Source: Bugulina stolonifera (taxonomy: Eukaryota; Bryozoa; Gymnolaemata; Cheilostomatida; Bugulidae). From it: DNA of 64,000 bases. The notes below the pieces were generated by a model. It was not told the DNA's origin and did not search any database. It saw only the letters and a program-made list of their open reading frames with translations. Both the position numbers and the translations under genes were made by a program. The DNA lies in NCBI GenBank assembly GCA_935421135.1, contig OW285195.1, positions 6,114,701 through 6,178,700 of the forward strand. Reading direction: 5' to 3'. Of this stretch, positions 44,312 through 55,226 are shown in pieces (the first letter of the stretch is position 1; each line of letters starts with the position of its first letter).

Positions 44312-44980
44312 TATAGGCTACTGATTGCATTACATGTGTTTGTATTGACTGTCTATGTAGTGAATTGTCACTTATACACTTACATTGTATAATGTGCATT
44401 ACTGAGCAATTATGGCCTTTTTATACCCATGTAAAGAGAGCCGACCTCTCAGAATTATTTGATATTCATTTTGTACATGAATTAGATGATTTTAAGCATC
44501 TTTTGTTGTACCCGACATGTCTTAGGTCGGCCATCGGGCTTCCGCCGCCATCTTGTTGTGCAATTTCCGGACGACATTACGTTGGCCTTTTTACCGGAAC
44601 TTCCTCCGGAAGTTCTTATACTATATAAAGCACATTGTTTTTATGTTCATTGTCTCAGTTGATGCTTGGATCTCAATAAAGACATTTCTATACTACTTAT
44701 ACAGAGTCTTCACTTTGTAGTATTAGTCGTTCCAGTCGTCAAGGTTCTCGACCTTGCTTCCCGAACTTCCTCCTAAGTCGGAATATACTCTTTCTCAGTA
44801 TAGTAAACAAGCATTGACTCGGAACCACACGGGTCGTCTTGAGTAGTCATTGGACTACTAGTACCTGTTGATCTTTCATGTAGATGTAATGGGAAGACCT
44901 AGCACCACTCCTAGGTTCTTCATTTTGGACAAGGGGTCGTCTCAGGACTACATCACAACCCCCAAAAACCATTACAATAC

Positions 44981-45686
44981 TGTAATGGTTTTTGGGTTTG
45001 GTACTGTCGTCCTAAGACGACTCCCGAGTCCAAAGTGAAGTGCCTATGAGTGGTGCTAGGCCTTCTCATTACATGAAAGATTAACAGGTACTAGTAGTCC
45101 AAGAACTACCAAAGACGACCCATATGATCCCGAGTCAATGCTTGTTTGCTATACTGAGAAAGAAAGTGATCCGACCTAGTAGGCAGTTCGTGTTGCAAGG
45201 TCGAGGACCTTAACAACTAGAATGACCTATCTACGAAGTGAAAGTCTCTATATATACATTGTAAGTATAGAAGTGTCTTTATTGAGATCCAAGCATGAAC
45301 TGAGACAACAAACATGAAAACAATGCCCTTTATATAGTAATAGAATTTCCGGAGGAAGTTCCGGTAAAAAAGCCGACGTAGTGTCGTAAAAGGACGATGT
45401 AGGGTCGTCCGGAAATTGTGCAACAATATGGCGGCCGGAAGCCCGAGGGCCGACCCAAAATAGATCGGGTTTGACAAAAGATGCTTAAAATCATCTAGAT
45501 CATATGCAAAATTAATATCAAGTATTTCTGAGAGGTCGGGCCTCTTTACATGGGTATAAAAATGGTATAATGGCTCAGTAATGCATATAAGAAGTGTACA
45601 GGTAACATTCAACTACATAGACAATGGGTTCAAGCAGATATAATGCAAGGGTAAGTATATAGTTAGTGTCATGTAGTCGGGAGGCT
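44981..45686 (-). mobile_element. LTR (sense minus), head-to-head with the previous LTR
   Basis: Starts TGTAATGGTTTTTGGG and is followed to GTCGGGAGGCT, where it breaks off, so the last 35-40 bp are missing. TATA and AATAAA read on the minus strand. The two LTRs form a large inverted pair centred on ATAC (44977-44980). Confidence 0.82.
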
Positions 45687-46983
45687 GCGCATGATTAAAA
45701 TACTACTGAACATGTTGTTTGCTCAACTATCTACATGCAATAAAACTTTACTATGTAAAATGTAGCAGTGCTCTATTTGGCTGGGGGGGGGGGCACACGA
45801 TCTCTGTAATGCCCACCAGGCAAAAGGCTTCTGGGTGTTCTCGGCTATGTTTCTGGCATCATGCACTAGACTTTCTAGAGCTGTTGTTTGGTAATGCATT
45901 ACACTGCCACAATCATTAAATTATCATTTGGCCTATATGCATGGAAATTACCAATTCTATCCATAGATGCATATTTATTAATTAATGGTCAAGTATAATA
46001 ATATCAAAAGATACATAATTTATTCCATTGCATTATTCATTTCACAATCAAGGACACCTAACATTGCTTACCATTGGTCGGTCGCTGTATTAATGACCTA
46101 TCCATGGAATGGGCCCAACTACCAATGAGAGCTAGCCATACAATTATAATCAAGTTCAAGTTATACAGGAGTATATTTTACTCAAAGTGAATATAAACAA
46201 TAGTCTCAGCAGTGCCAGTATATCTATTTATAAATATAATTATTACATAATATCTGAATACCTCTGCTCGTATGTATAAAATGAGTAAGAAAGAACCGTA
46301 CAATATTGGTATTGGTACATCTTCACCCCAGATGTACAACATCAAATAGTGCCACTAAATATAGCTTTAGTACCAAAACCACAGTACAAGCTGCTTGTGG
46401 AAGATGCCAAGAACTCTAGCAACACCCACCCATTGTAAGAATGCCTCAGAAACCTGGGCTAGGTACAAGATACATGTCGCCCAACAGTCTACAAAAAACC
46501 CAAAAAACTTGGTTTATAGTGTGACGGTACCATTATCAACCCAGTGGTAGATTTCTAGCAAATAGTGCAGTAAAATGTAAGTAATGGTATAAAACAGCAC
46601 AGTGATAGTTAATATGCATAAGAAATGTTGTGCTCACTCTCACAATGCTCTCGCAATATCACGCAGAAATTTTTATAATAAAGTATCTAAAATTGCAGAT
46701 AAAATTAAATTTTGATTAGTATAATTGCAAAAATAATTTCTTATAAAAAGTACTAATATTAAATATACAAGTTGCATATGAAAGGGATGGGCTATGTGTA
46801 ATTAATTACTCAAAACAATCATAATATGTTAAACAGCTGGAAGAACAAGGAGGTACACAGCATACAGCCTCTTATCTAAGGATCTTAGGCTATAAGTATA
46901 CATGTATACAGACAGTATGGAGACCAGCTGGAATATCATAAAGGTTTGGTCCATTGGTAGTTATAGTTCTGTGTTCTTCACAG
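45687..46983. other. Spacer without recognised genes
   Basis: Contains a G10 run near 45783 and AT-rich sequence. A possible short exon at about 46911-46941 (reading QYGDQLEYHK) before a weak donor is too small to call. Confidence 0.35.
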
Positions 46984-47162
46984 GACCAGAGGAGTTCCCA
47001 CCAGCTGTACCATCCATGGAGAGGGACACCATCTCTGTATCTACACCTAAACAATACACACAGTATTATTACACTAACAGTTGGTACGACCACCATGATT
47101 GGCCGACAAGTACACCAGCAGCTGCCAATCAGCAGCCATTATGTAGATCAAAGCAACAGTAG
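46984..47162 (+). CDS. Candidate terminal exon of an unidentified gene
   Basis: After TTCTTCACAG the frame reads GPEEFPPAVPSMERDTISVS, then TPKQYTQYYYTNSWYDHHDW and a polar end with stop TAG at 47160-47162. The composition (Tyr clusters, Pro, Ser/Thr) is like a cytoplasmic tail. No other exons of this plus-strand gene are recognised. Treat as tentative. Confidence 0.3.
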
Positions 47163-48264
47163 TTATCTGACCTTACCAACACATATTGGATACTGCAAGC
47201 CATGCATATTGATTGTTACACACAGTAGAGGTAGTAGTATTGGGGAATATAGGTAAGTAAGCACACACTGGTAAACTAAATACTAATATAAAATATACAT
47301 GTATATCTGCACTGACAATGCGTCATCAGTCCAGTAGAGTGACAATTTCAAGTCAATAGCGATAATATTCATGCTTTTCCATGTCAATATATTTTGTTAA
47401 AAAACATTAAATTTCCAGAATAAGTATCTATTTCATAGGACAGGTAGAGAGAGGGTAAACACTTTTAACATAACAATAATATAGCAAATCCCATACAGGT
47501 AATAAGTTATAATAGCAGTCTTTCTCCATCTTCCATTCACATAGCAAGCATAAACAAAGCTATAATATTAATATGTAACATTTGATACATTAATATGAAG
47601 GTGAGAACATGAATTTACCTATTTCAGTCCAGTCCCAGATGTTACCTACATAGTAATAGACACATGTCTCTGACCATGTACTACAGTACTACCTAATGCA
47701 CTGGAAGACTAACACAAGGAATAACGGAGGACTAACGGAGGACTAACAGAGGACAAATATAGGACTAACAGAGGACAAATAGAGGACTAATGGAGGACCA
47801 GATTGAGGAAAACATTATGGTATTTGCAGTTTTGACGGGGGTATAAGTCCTATCACACTAACAGCTCTGGGAGAGGACAACTTCTCACTATTCTCATCAC
47901 TCATGACCTTTTACTGTGCTCACTGCTGACATAAATACATGTAGCTGCTCTATTCCCAAGCTATAAGAGGTGAGATAACTCCTCAGCAGAAGTGAGTGGT
48001 TGGGTGATGTGTGTACTACTAGATCTATAGTATGTATCAGGCCTCAGATAATAAGTCACTAACACTAATGTAATACTAGTTGGTGCTATGTGCTAATAGG
48101 CTATAACTCACTACGTATAGTATGTATATGCTACTGCATGGCCAGGTGCTAGTGGAAAAGGTGGGCGTGGCGTATAGGGCACAAGCTGGTTACATAGCAT
48201 ACAAGGAGAGAATATTGAAGTACATATAGATAGTGTGTGACTAGTATAATATATGTAGGCCTAC
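47163..48264. other. Spacer or intron, with short tandem repeats
   Basis: At 47695-47815 the phrase GAGGACTAACAGAGGACAAA is repeated about six times with changes. The remaining 3' exons of the tyrosine phosphatase gene (-) should lie here or further left; none is recognised. Confidence 0.5.
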
Positions 48265-49622
48265 CTGGTTGTGGGCTCTGCATAGCCGCATTCTCATATA
48301 TTGGCGCATCCTCATCTGTGGGAGGCGGAGGGGTAAACCTCTTGGACATATTGGTAAGCAAGGCCTCCTTGATACAGTCGTGTATGTAGATATACTGGTC
48401 CTCTGTCTGCACCATTCTACATCTGTAGTTCCTCATCTCCAGGACTAGGTTGAATACATCCAGTTCATCATGATCCTGTATATGCTGTAGCAGTCTGTCT
48501 ACAGCTACGTATGTACCAGTACGTCCCACACCAGCACTGTATGATACAAGCATATAACATTTAACATGTACCCAATACCAGCACTGTATAACATATCTAG
48601 CCAAAGGATAAACATCAAGGAAAATGTGTTTGCTGCCGTCAACAGAAAATCATCTCAAATGTATTGGAATCTCTCAAGCAGATTGTCTAGTAGAGTAGTG
48701 ACCGGGTATTAACTACGGTGTATAATTATACAGGTTGATAGAATGCAGATAGATTGAACAAGTCAATGACCCTGATAGTATATAAGCCTAAGTATACATG
48801 TATATAAATCTACAAACACAATTATGCTACAGACCACCTTCACATGCATAGCAAAGGAATGACAACTCTTTATCAGACCTGTCGGTATTTATATAACATT
48901 ATTATCATAATTATTAGTGAATTGGGAGTAACCTCACCCTGGTTACACAGTATCTACATGACAATCCACCCAAACTAAAGCTATTAATATAGCACAGGTT
49001 AGCAAGCAGACAATCTGAAATGTACATGCAGTAAGCAAGCAAGTAAAATCTACAAACAGTAGTCTGCTAACACTACAGCTATGCTACAACACTCTTACTG
49101 TAGGTACAAAGGAAGAGCACAGCTAATCTTTAGCATGTAGCTATTTACAAGTTACAACAATTAGTACAATTTTCCCTAAAAACCCAAAAAAACTTGGTGA
49201 ACCTTTAGCTGGCTCCTTCCTCTAATGGCTGGCAGTACATACACATTAAGAATGCAAGTGTATGGGATGTGTGATGTACATGTATATCTGTATAAAGTTG
49301 GTATGTATACGTGTACATGCCATGAGAATAGGGTATCAGGTAAAGGTCATACATGGGTTGATCTAAATAATCAGATTAGATTGGCATAAGCACAATAGCT
49401 ACACTATGTTGGAATTATTCCCACCTCGACCACACAATTATATTATAACTATTATAGTAGGAAAGGGAACACTGGATTCTGCTCAGCCTGGTTTTATGAA
49501 ATTGCACACACCAATGACTTGCAGTAATAGTGTGTAGCTGAGGCTATGTTATATACAGTACCTGCAGTGGACTACTAGGGGACCCCTACTCTCTGGCTTC
49601 ATGTGGCTTCTAACAACCCTCA
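48265..49622 (-). CDS. Protein tyrosine phosphatase, two catalytic-domain exons (partial)
   Basis: Exon 49622-49562 encodes [19 protein letters not shown] and stops after AG of the Ser codon. Exon 48536-48265 starts with T GCT GGT and encodes [20 protein letters not shown], then [20 protein letters not shown] with QYIYIHDCI. Joined, this is the P-loop [12 protein letters not shown] of classical tyrosine phosphatases, with the catalytic Cys and Arg present, and the Q-loop QTEDQY. The intron inside the P-loop is a plausible conserved position. A proline-rich tail with IYENAAM follows and continues past a GTAGGC donor, so more 3' exons exist. The WPD-loop exon and everything upstream are not found; 18 bp before the first visible exon an LTR fragment starts. 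It may be a receptor or a cytosolic enzyme. Confidence 0.85.
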
Positions 49623-49640
49623 CTAGGTTGAGCAAACTAT

Positions 49641-50144
49641 ACCTTGAAAGAGAGTGATCCGACCTAGTAGGCGGTTCGCTAAGCGAATGACCTGGCAAAA
49701 GGAAGTGAAAGTCTCTGTATCAAGTATAGATGTGTCTTTATTGAAAGCCAACCGAAGACTGAGACAACGAATGATAAAACATGGCCCTTTATATAGTATA
49801 AGGACTTTCGCCCAACGTAGTGTCGGGAAAAGACGACATAAGGTCGTCCGGAAGTTGCACAACAACATGGCCCCCGGAAGCCCGACGGCCGACCCAAAAT
49901 AGGTCGGGTTATACAAAAGTTGTTTATAATCATCCAATTCATGTACAAAATGAATATCAAGTGATTCTGAGAGGTCGGGCCTCTTTACATGGGTATAAAA
50001 GGTACCAAAAGACTTAGTGATTATCATACAAGTATATACAATGACATAGTAGTGAAGCAATGTAGAATGCAAGCAGGTATATACATATAAGCACACACAA
50101 TAATGAGTGTCAGGTGATAAGAGACGACTGTGCGTACCATCACA
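49641..50144 (-). mobile_element. Truncated LTR, sense minus, pointing into the phosphatase exon
   Basis: Contains the LTR from ATACCTTGAAAGAGAGTGATC to the end GTACCATCACA. The sense-strand 3' tip (about the first 150 bases of the displayed form) is missing. TATATAAAG (about 49797-49788, minus) and AATAAA (about 49742-49737) are kept, about 165 bp upstream of the phosphatase exon on the same strand. Its other side abuts segmental duplication copy 2. Confidence 0.85.
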
Positions 50145-51200
50145 ATATTAACACAATGTAGGCCCTATCTGGGATGCAATATACCCATCTTTGATCTCTT
50201 TGGGGGGGGGGGGGAGAGTAAACCTCTGCTACAGTAGTATAATGCGTACCCTTCTGGAGGCTTTCAAGTGCAGACAGTTGCAAGATCTAATAGCAAGGAG
50301 AACATAACTAGCCTATGTTTAATTGAGGCAACTATCTATTTATGGGTGTCCAGCCCATGCTACCTCATATTATACATGTATCCAAGTATGATTTTAGTCT
50401 ATAGGATTCCCAGGCAAAGCACATTGAGATTACACAATGACAAAGGATACACAATATGAGTGTGTATAAGAAATGTAGGTAGTCTCCTATTCTATATTCA
50501 CATAATCTAAGGTGTAGCGCACACTATACAATGTATTATATAATTTATGCATACTATACACAACAATCATACAGGTTTGTAACAATAACTCTCTTGGCAT
50601 TACACCCTACTAGTAAAATAGTAATACAGTCAACTTTGTACTTTGTTATAACTCTACTAGTAGATAAAGCCTGTTATCAACATTCCTAACAAAATAAAAC
50701 TGCATTTATTCTGTTTACAGTCATTCTCCAACATGAACTATCTTTGTGAACTTCCTCCTGTGATTATAGGTTAGGCTCTTGCCACACTATACATGTAGAA
50801 GGTGTTTAATTCCCTCAGTTACTTGCTACAAGCAGGTAAGTCACTGATTGTCTTATATCTACTATAATATAGGTAAGTAAGTCTTGCTGAGCTCCCTTTA
50901 TTAAACTGTAACTGTGTAGGTATACAATGTATTGTATTTGTGCAAGACAATGTATCTATGCACATGTACTGTGCATCTATTGTGTGCATGCAGTGTTCAA
51001 AGTGTGGTTATACAGGAGTATATGGTGTTTACCCACCTCAATTTTAGTGGTTATACGGCCAGCAGGCGCGTACCCTAATTTTAATAGCTAGTTTTCCACA
51101 TGCAGTCACTGTGGACCTGATAGTGTAGTGGTAGAGTGCTTTACTATCATTCATGGAGTTAGGTGCTATAATTGGAGCTAATATAAGATTAAGTGGATAG

Positions 51201-51789
51201 CAGTGCTTTTTTTCGTAGGGGGCTTTCTGGGCTCCCGGGAGTCCCCTCAAAAAATCATTCTAAAAGTAAAAGTTTAAAAAGTAGCCATAGCCAGGCGTCA
51301 TGCATGATGCATCCTATTAGAAACATACATGTTACCTGGTACATGTACAATGTATATCAAATATACATCTCCAACCACTTATACATGTATGTATAGGATG
51401 ATTTGTATGCAAGGAATTTGTCTTTTTGAGCAATCAGAGACTTGTTTGACATCCATTAAAACACCAGTTCCTCACCGGGATTGAACCCAGGGCTTCTATG
51501 GCATATAATCTCCTAGCACAGTGAGCGGACCCTACTACCGCGACACCAGCTCAGCAACCTTAAAAAAGGAAGCTTTGCCAGAGAGCAGTAGATATGATCT
51601 GAGCCAACTGCACACAAAGCACCTCTCATATTACAGCCACCTTGCTATATATTCCGCAAAACATTTGACCAGATATAATGTCAAGCGGATGCAGTAGGAG
51701 TGCTATGTAGCATGTGTGAAGGTGAGAGTGGGGAGGGAACCTGAAATAGGCAGGGAGCCCCCTCAACTGATCTTACAAAAAAAGCACTG
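51201..51789. mobile_element. hAT-type MITE with an empty site in the other duplication copy
   Basis: Ends CAGTGCTTTTTTT and AAAAAAAGCACTG, flanked by GTGGATAG at 51193-51200 and 51790-51797. Copy 1 has a single GTGGATAG near 32690 and no insert. It contains a tRNA-like segment on the minus strand: B-box GGTTCAATCCC (about 51488-51478) and an imperfect A-box TGGTGTCGCGG near 51550, so a SINE-like module is part of the element. Confidence 0.92.
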
Positions 51790-52560
51790 GTGGATAGCTA
51801 TACAATACTAATCTGTAAGATTGCATGTACGTGTACCCACCTCATTTGTTCCATTTCGAACACTGTGTGCATGTGCCACGTACAATGTATCTCTGTAATA
51901 CGATGTGTTTACAACGATGGGTTTATACTAGTGCTCCACAGTGTTGCCTCTCGTCTCACATTCAGTTTTTTTCAAAATTTAATCCAGCACCGGTTTATAC
52001 CGAACCCCTTGGCCGTGGTCTCATTTGGTGATTCGATACATAGAATGAGATCGAGCTTGTTGCCAAGAGCTGATTTTGCTATCAGTTGACCAATCTTTCA
52101 ACTGGGTGATTCTCAACTGATTTGTGACCTGGGAGTTGTAAGGCGTACATGTGTATTATGTAATTCAGTAGTTGTCCTATTTACCACGCTTAAGTTCCCA
52201 AACTCTCATTATCTACGAACATATTTATACACTTATCTATAGATTGTACTCTGACATGTATTATAGGAGTAACGGATTTGCATCTGTTCAAAGATTTCAG
52301 TTAGAAACAGGACAGTCCAAAAATGTTCTAGCCCTTAACCCCAAACCCCAACCCTGAACGCCCGTTTTAGAAATGTCCTGTTCCTAACACTGACATTTTT
52401 GAAATGTTCCTTTACCAAGGGTAATTTCCCGACTGGCACCCAACTACATGTAAGTTGATTAACGGCATTAGCTTTTACGTTATTGTAAGTATACAAAGTT
52501 TCAAAGGAATGTGGGTTGGTACATGAGAGAAATAACACCATGGTAATATTTATCCTTTGC

Positions 52561-52569
52561 TATAAATAG
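52561..52569 (+). promoter_or_regulatory. TATA box of RING gene, copy 2
   Basis: TATAAATAG, 38 bp before the ATG at 52607; identical in place to copy 1. Confidence 0.6.
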
Positions 52570-52606
52570 CTCCGCCTATAGCATGGAAGGACGTTCCGCC
52601 CCAATC

Positions 52607-54690
52607 ATGGCTGATCCAAGAGGTCTAGAGAGTTTAGCTTTTGAGTGTCCCATGTGTATGGAGTCAGTAGGTGTAGATCTCAGGGTTTACCCTTGTCAAC
52701 ACTTTGGTTGTATGGAATGCATTGGTGAGTAACTAAAAATGATGATCATATTGCACAACTACAATGTACTATGTATCTATACAATATAATGCTTTTATAT
52801 GCATGTAAATCACAGGTGTATATACATGTACGTTGGCCTGACACATAATATACTGTTACCTACATGTACATGTACATGTACAAGTACTGTATATCAATGT
52901 TATCAAAGTGCACTCTAAATGTATATTATACTGCCTAGTGTGCATATAAATTCAGGGTCTGCATACAGTGTACCTACATCCTGTGTATAAATAAGGACTA
53001 CCTAAAATATGTACATTAGAAGTGAGCCAGGGTACCAGTTGGTAAAGGGTTTGGTACTCTCATATGAAATGTATATAATATGTACTATATATATACAAGC
53101 TTGTTGCTATACTGTACCCTTATTGATATATATTACACAGAGACCTATTCCATGTTACAGCTAGGCTGCCCAGAGAGATACACAATCCATACATATTCAA
53201 ATGTCCAGAGTGTCGCAGACTTGTAAATATACCACCAGAGGGCCTTCCTCCGCACCGAGATGCTCAGCGAATCAACGAACAAATACAGAGAATGCAGAAT
53301 ACAGTTCCATCTGCACCGTATCAGTATGAACATGCCGATGAACGTATGTCTGCTAATTTATTACGTATATTCTGTACTCGGCTGTCTGTTTGTCCATATT
53401 GTAAATGCATGATGGAATTAATGATAGATATGAAGTATCAGATCAATACTGAGATGTACACTGCTCAGTACTCATAGAAAACGTTATTTTACTTTCTTTG
53501 GCCTACTTTTTAGTATTATACTAGAAGAGTTTGGGACCGAAGAAAAAATTTAGCATAATGGCAGGAATCTTTACAGATGATCAAAAAACTGTTCTTCTGA
53601 GAAAAATAGTAGCTCACATTCATACATAGCTGACTGTACTGGTTGCATAATGTCTTCAATAAGGCATGGCGACGAAGGTTTCTGCCATTCAATTCATCTG
53701 TTGAATGTGCAACTCGGGACTTGCGGTAGTGTTGGAATTTCCAACTTGGTGATAATATTGGTCTTAACTACGGTTTAGGTAGAGATAGTTTTTGGGAGAT
53801 TTCACTTCAATTGAAGCTCTAGCACTAATCACTTGTTATGCTTCTGGAGGCTCTTTGGGTCTATCAGCTATCATTCAGTCAGATCTAATTAGCATAAAGT
53901 TTATTTACTCCAGAGTTATTCAATCTTAAAAGTCAACAAGTTTCTTTTCAAGAGTTTTATATATCAACCACTGCCAAGTGTATAGAAAAAAGTTAACCTG
54001 ACAGTGATTACTCACACATCATTGAGACTGGGACTTTGCAGTTTTCCCCTTGTTTTTAGTTAATTGAGGAATCCAGCATCAATAGGAGTTGTCTTGACTT
54101 AGTTAGAGTATAGTATAGGCATGACAGGAGTTTTTTTCACTTAGTTTGGTTATAGTATAGGCATGACAGGAGTTATCTTCACTTGGTTTGAGTATTTAGT
54201 GTAGGCATGACAGGAGTTGTCTTCACTTGGTTTGAGTACAACATTTAGCAATACCAAAAATTAAATATGGTAACAAAATGATACATGTAGTTTGGTCTGC
54301 ATTCATATTTGCCTATTGGTTACTGAAATGAAGATGATTTATTGGAACGAAGGTCGAACAACTCCAACTCGCATTAGTGACACACTGTTCTCACTGGCTC
54401 AGGACTGGTGGAATAGTCATTACTGTAAATGATGCACATGTATGTAAACTTTATTACCAGATACTCCCCTAGTGAGTGGAAACACGGTGCCAACAAGCAA
54501 TGTCCACCTCCCTGAACTGCTCAACCTGGTGAAGAATGACACACGCTGTGATTTAGACTGCAACTGTCATACTTCCTGTCGAGTTTGTGGCTTGAGATCG
54601 AAAGATATTATCGAAGAGGTTTGCAACAATGTAGACGGTAATAGCTGGAGCCGACGGAGTTTCCCCATCCTTCTCCTTCCAATCCAGTAA
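52607..54690 (+). CDS. Small RING-finger protein, copy 2
   Basis: Exons 52607-52724, 53161-53343 and 54461-54690 have the same sizes, phases and splice sites as copy 1 and encode 176 residues. The RING (CPMC...CQHFGCMEC...CPEC) and the second cysteine cluster (CDLDCNCHTSCRVCGLRSKD) are intact. Relative to copy 1, exon 3 has Pro for Ser and Val for Ala. If intron 2 is retained, exon 2 stays open for about 45 more residues (ANLLRIFCTRLSVCPYCKCM and on to 53477), adding a CPYCKC motif; in copy 1 this is broken. Both copies intact suggests either recent duplication or selection. Confidence 0.82.
54085..54245. repeat. Tandem repeat of about 50 bp in the RING gene intron, copy 2
   Basis: Three to four units of TATAGTATAGGCATGACAGG and flanks; the counterpart is at 34545-34750. 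Confidence 0.75.
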
Positions 54691-55149
54691 ATATTTTATT
54701 CTAACAATTGTACTGTAACTAGTAACTAGAATATTAAGAATACAATAACATAACGGAAATTGTGAATATACACAGTGTGTATAATACAGTGGAACTCGCT
54801 TAATTCAGCCTCGGATAATTCAAAAACTTGGTTAGTTCAAACTATTAGCTTTGGTCCCTGCAGAGCACTATATAATGATTTCAATTAAGTAATGTGATCT
54901 TGCAATTCAAACTCAGGCCTAATTAGAACCAATCATGAAGGTCCATAGGAGTTTCACTGTAATTTGGTTATCAGCGCACTAAATTAAATTTAATACTTGA
55001 GAAAATAAAAATGTATATAATACGCATATTCAGAAACTTGCACTGGTTGATATGAGGCTGTATTTAATAACTGAATACTTTATGAGCGTTCGGGAGTGAC
55101 TAATGCTCTTGGTTATAATAGATACTTCTAGTGAGATATTGGAAGGCTG

Positions 55150-55156
55150 TATAAAG
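55150..55156 (+). promoter_or_regulatory. TATA box upstream of the polytopic membrane protein
   Basis: TATAAAG, 77 bp before the ATG at 55227; a start about 30 bp downstream would leave a leader of about 45 bases. Confidence 0.5.
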
Positions 55157-55226
55157 ACCGAGACAATAGTCTTCTACATGTATATAGAAATATAAAGAGT
55201 TAGTGTTTTTTAGGATATTCTGCTTG

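Larger units (their letters stand above)
43755..44976 (+). mobile_element. LTR (sense plus) with two nested insertions
   Basis: Starts TGTAATGGTAAAATG and ends AAAAACCATTACA. It is interrupted by a 105-bp miniature LTR (43819-43923) and a 378-bp MITE (43934-44311); without them the LTR reads continuously. TATATAAAG near 44620 and AATAAAG near 44677 mark promoter and R. It abuts another LTR head to head with only ATAC between. Confidence 0.82.
50143..54987. repeat. Segmental duplication, copy 2
   Basis: Matches 30361-35490. Carries a MITE (51201-51789) and two further inserts (about 51822-52100 and 52200-52362) absent from copy 1. Lacks the solo LTR and the MITE of copy 1. Same strand orientation, about 19.8 kb apart. 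The left border lies at the end of an LTR; the right border cannot be compared because copy 1 runs into N. Confidence 0.9.
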
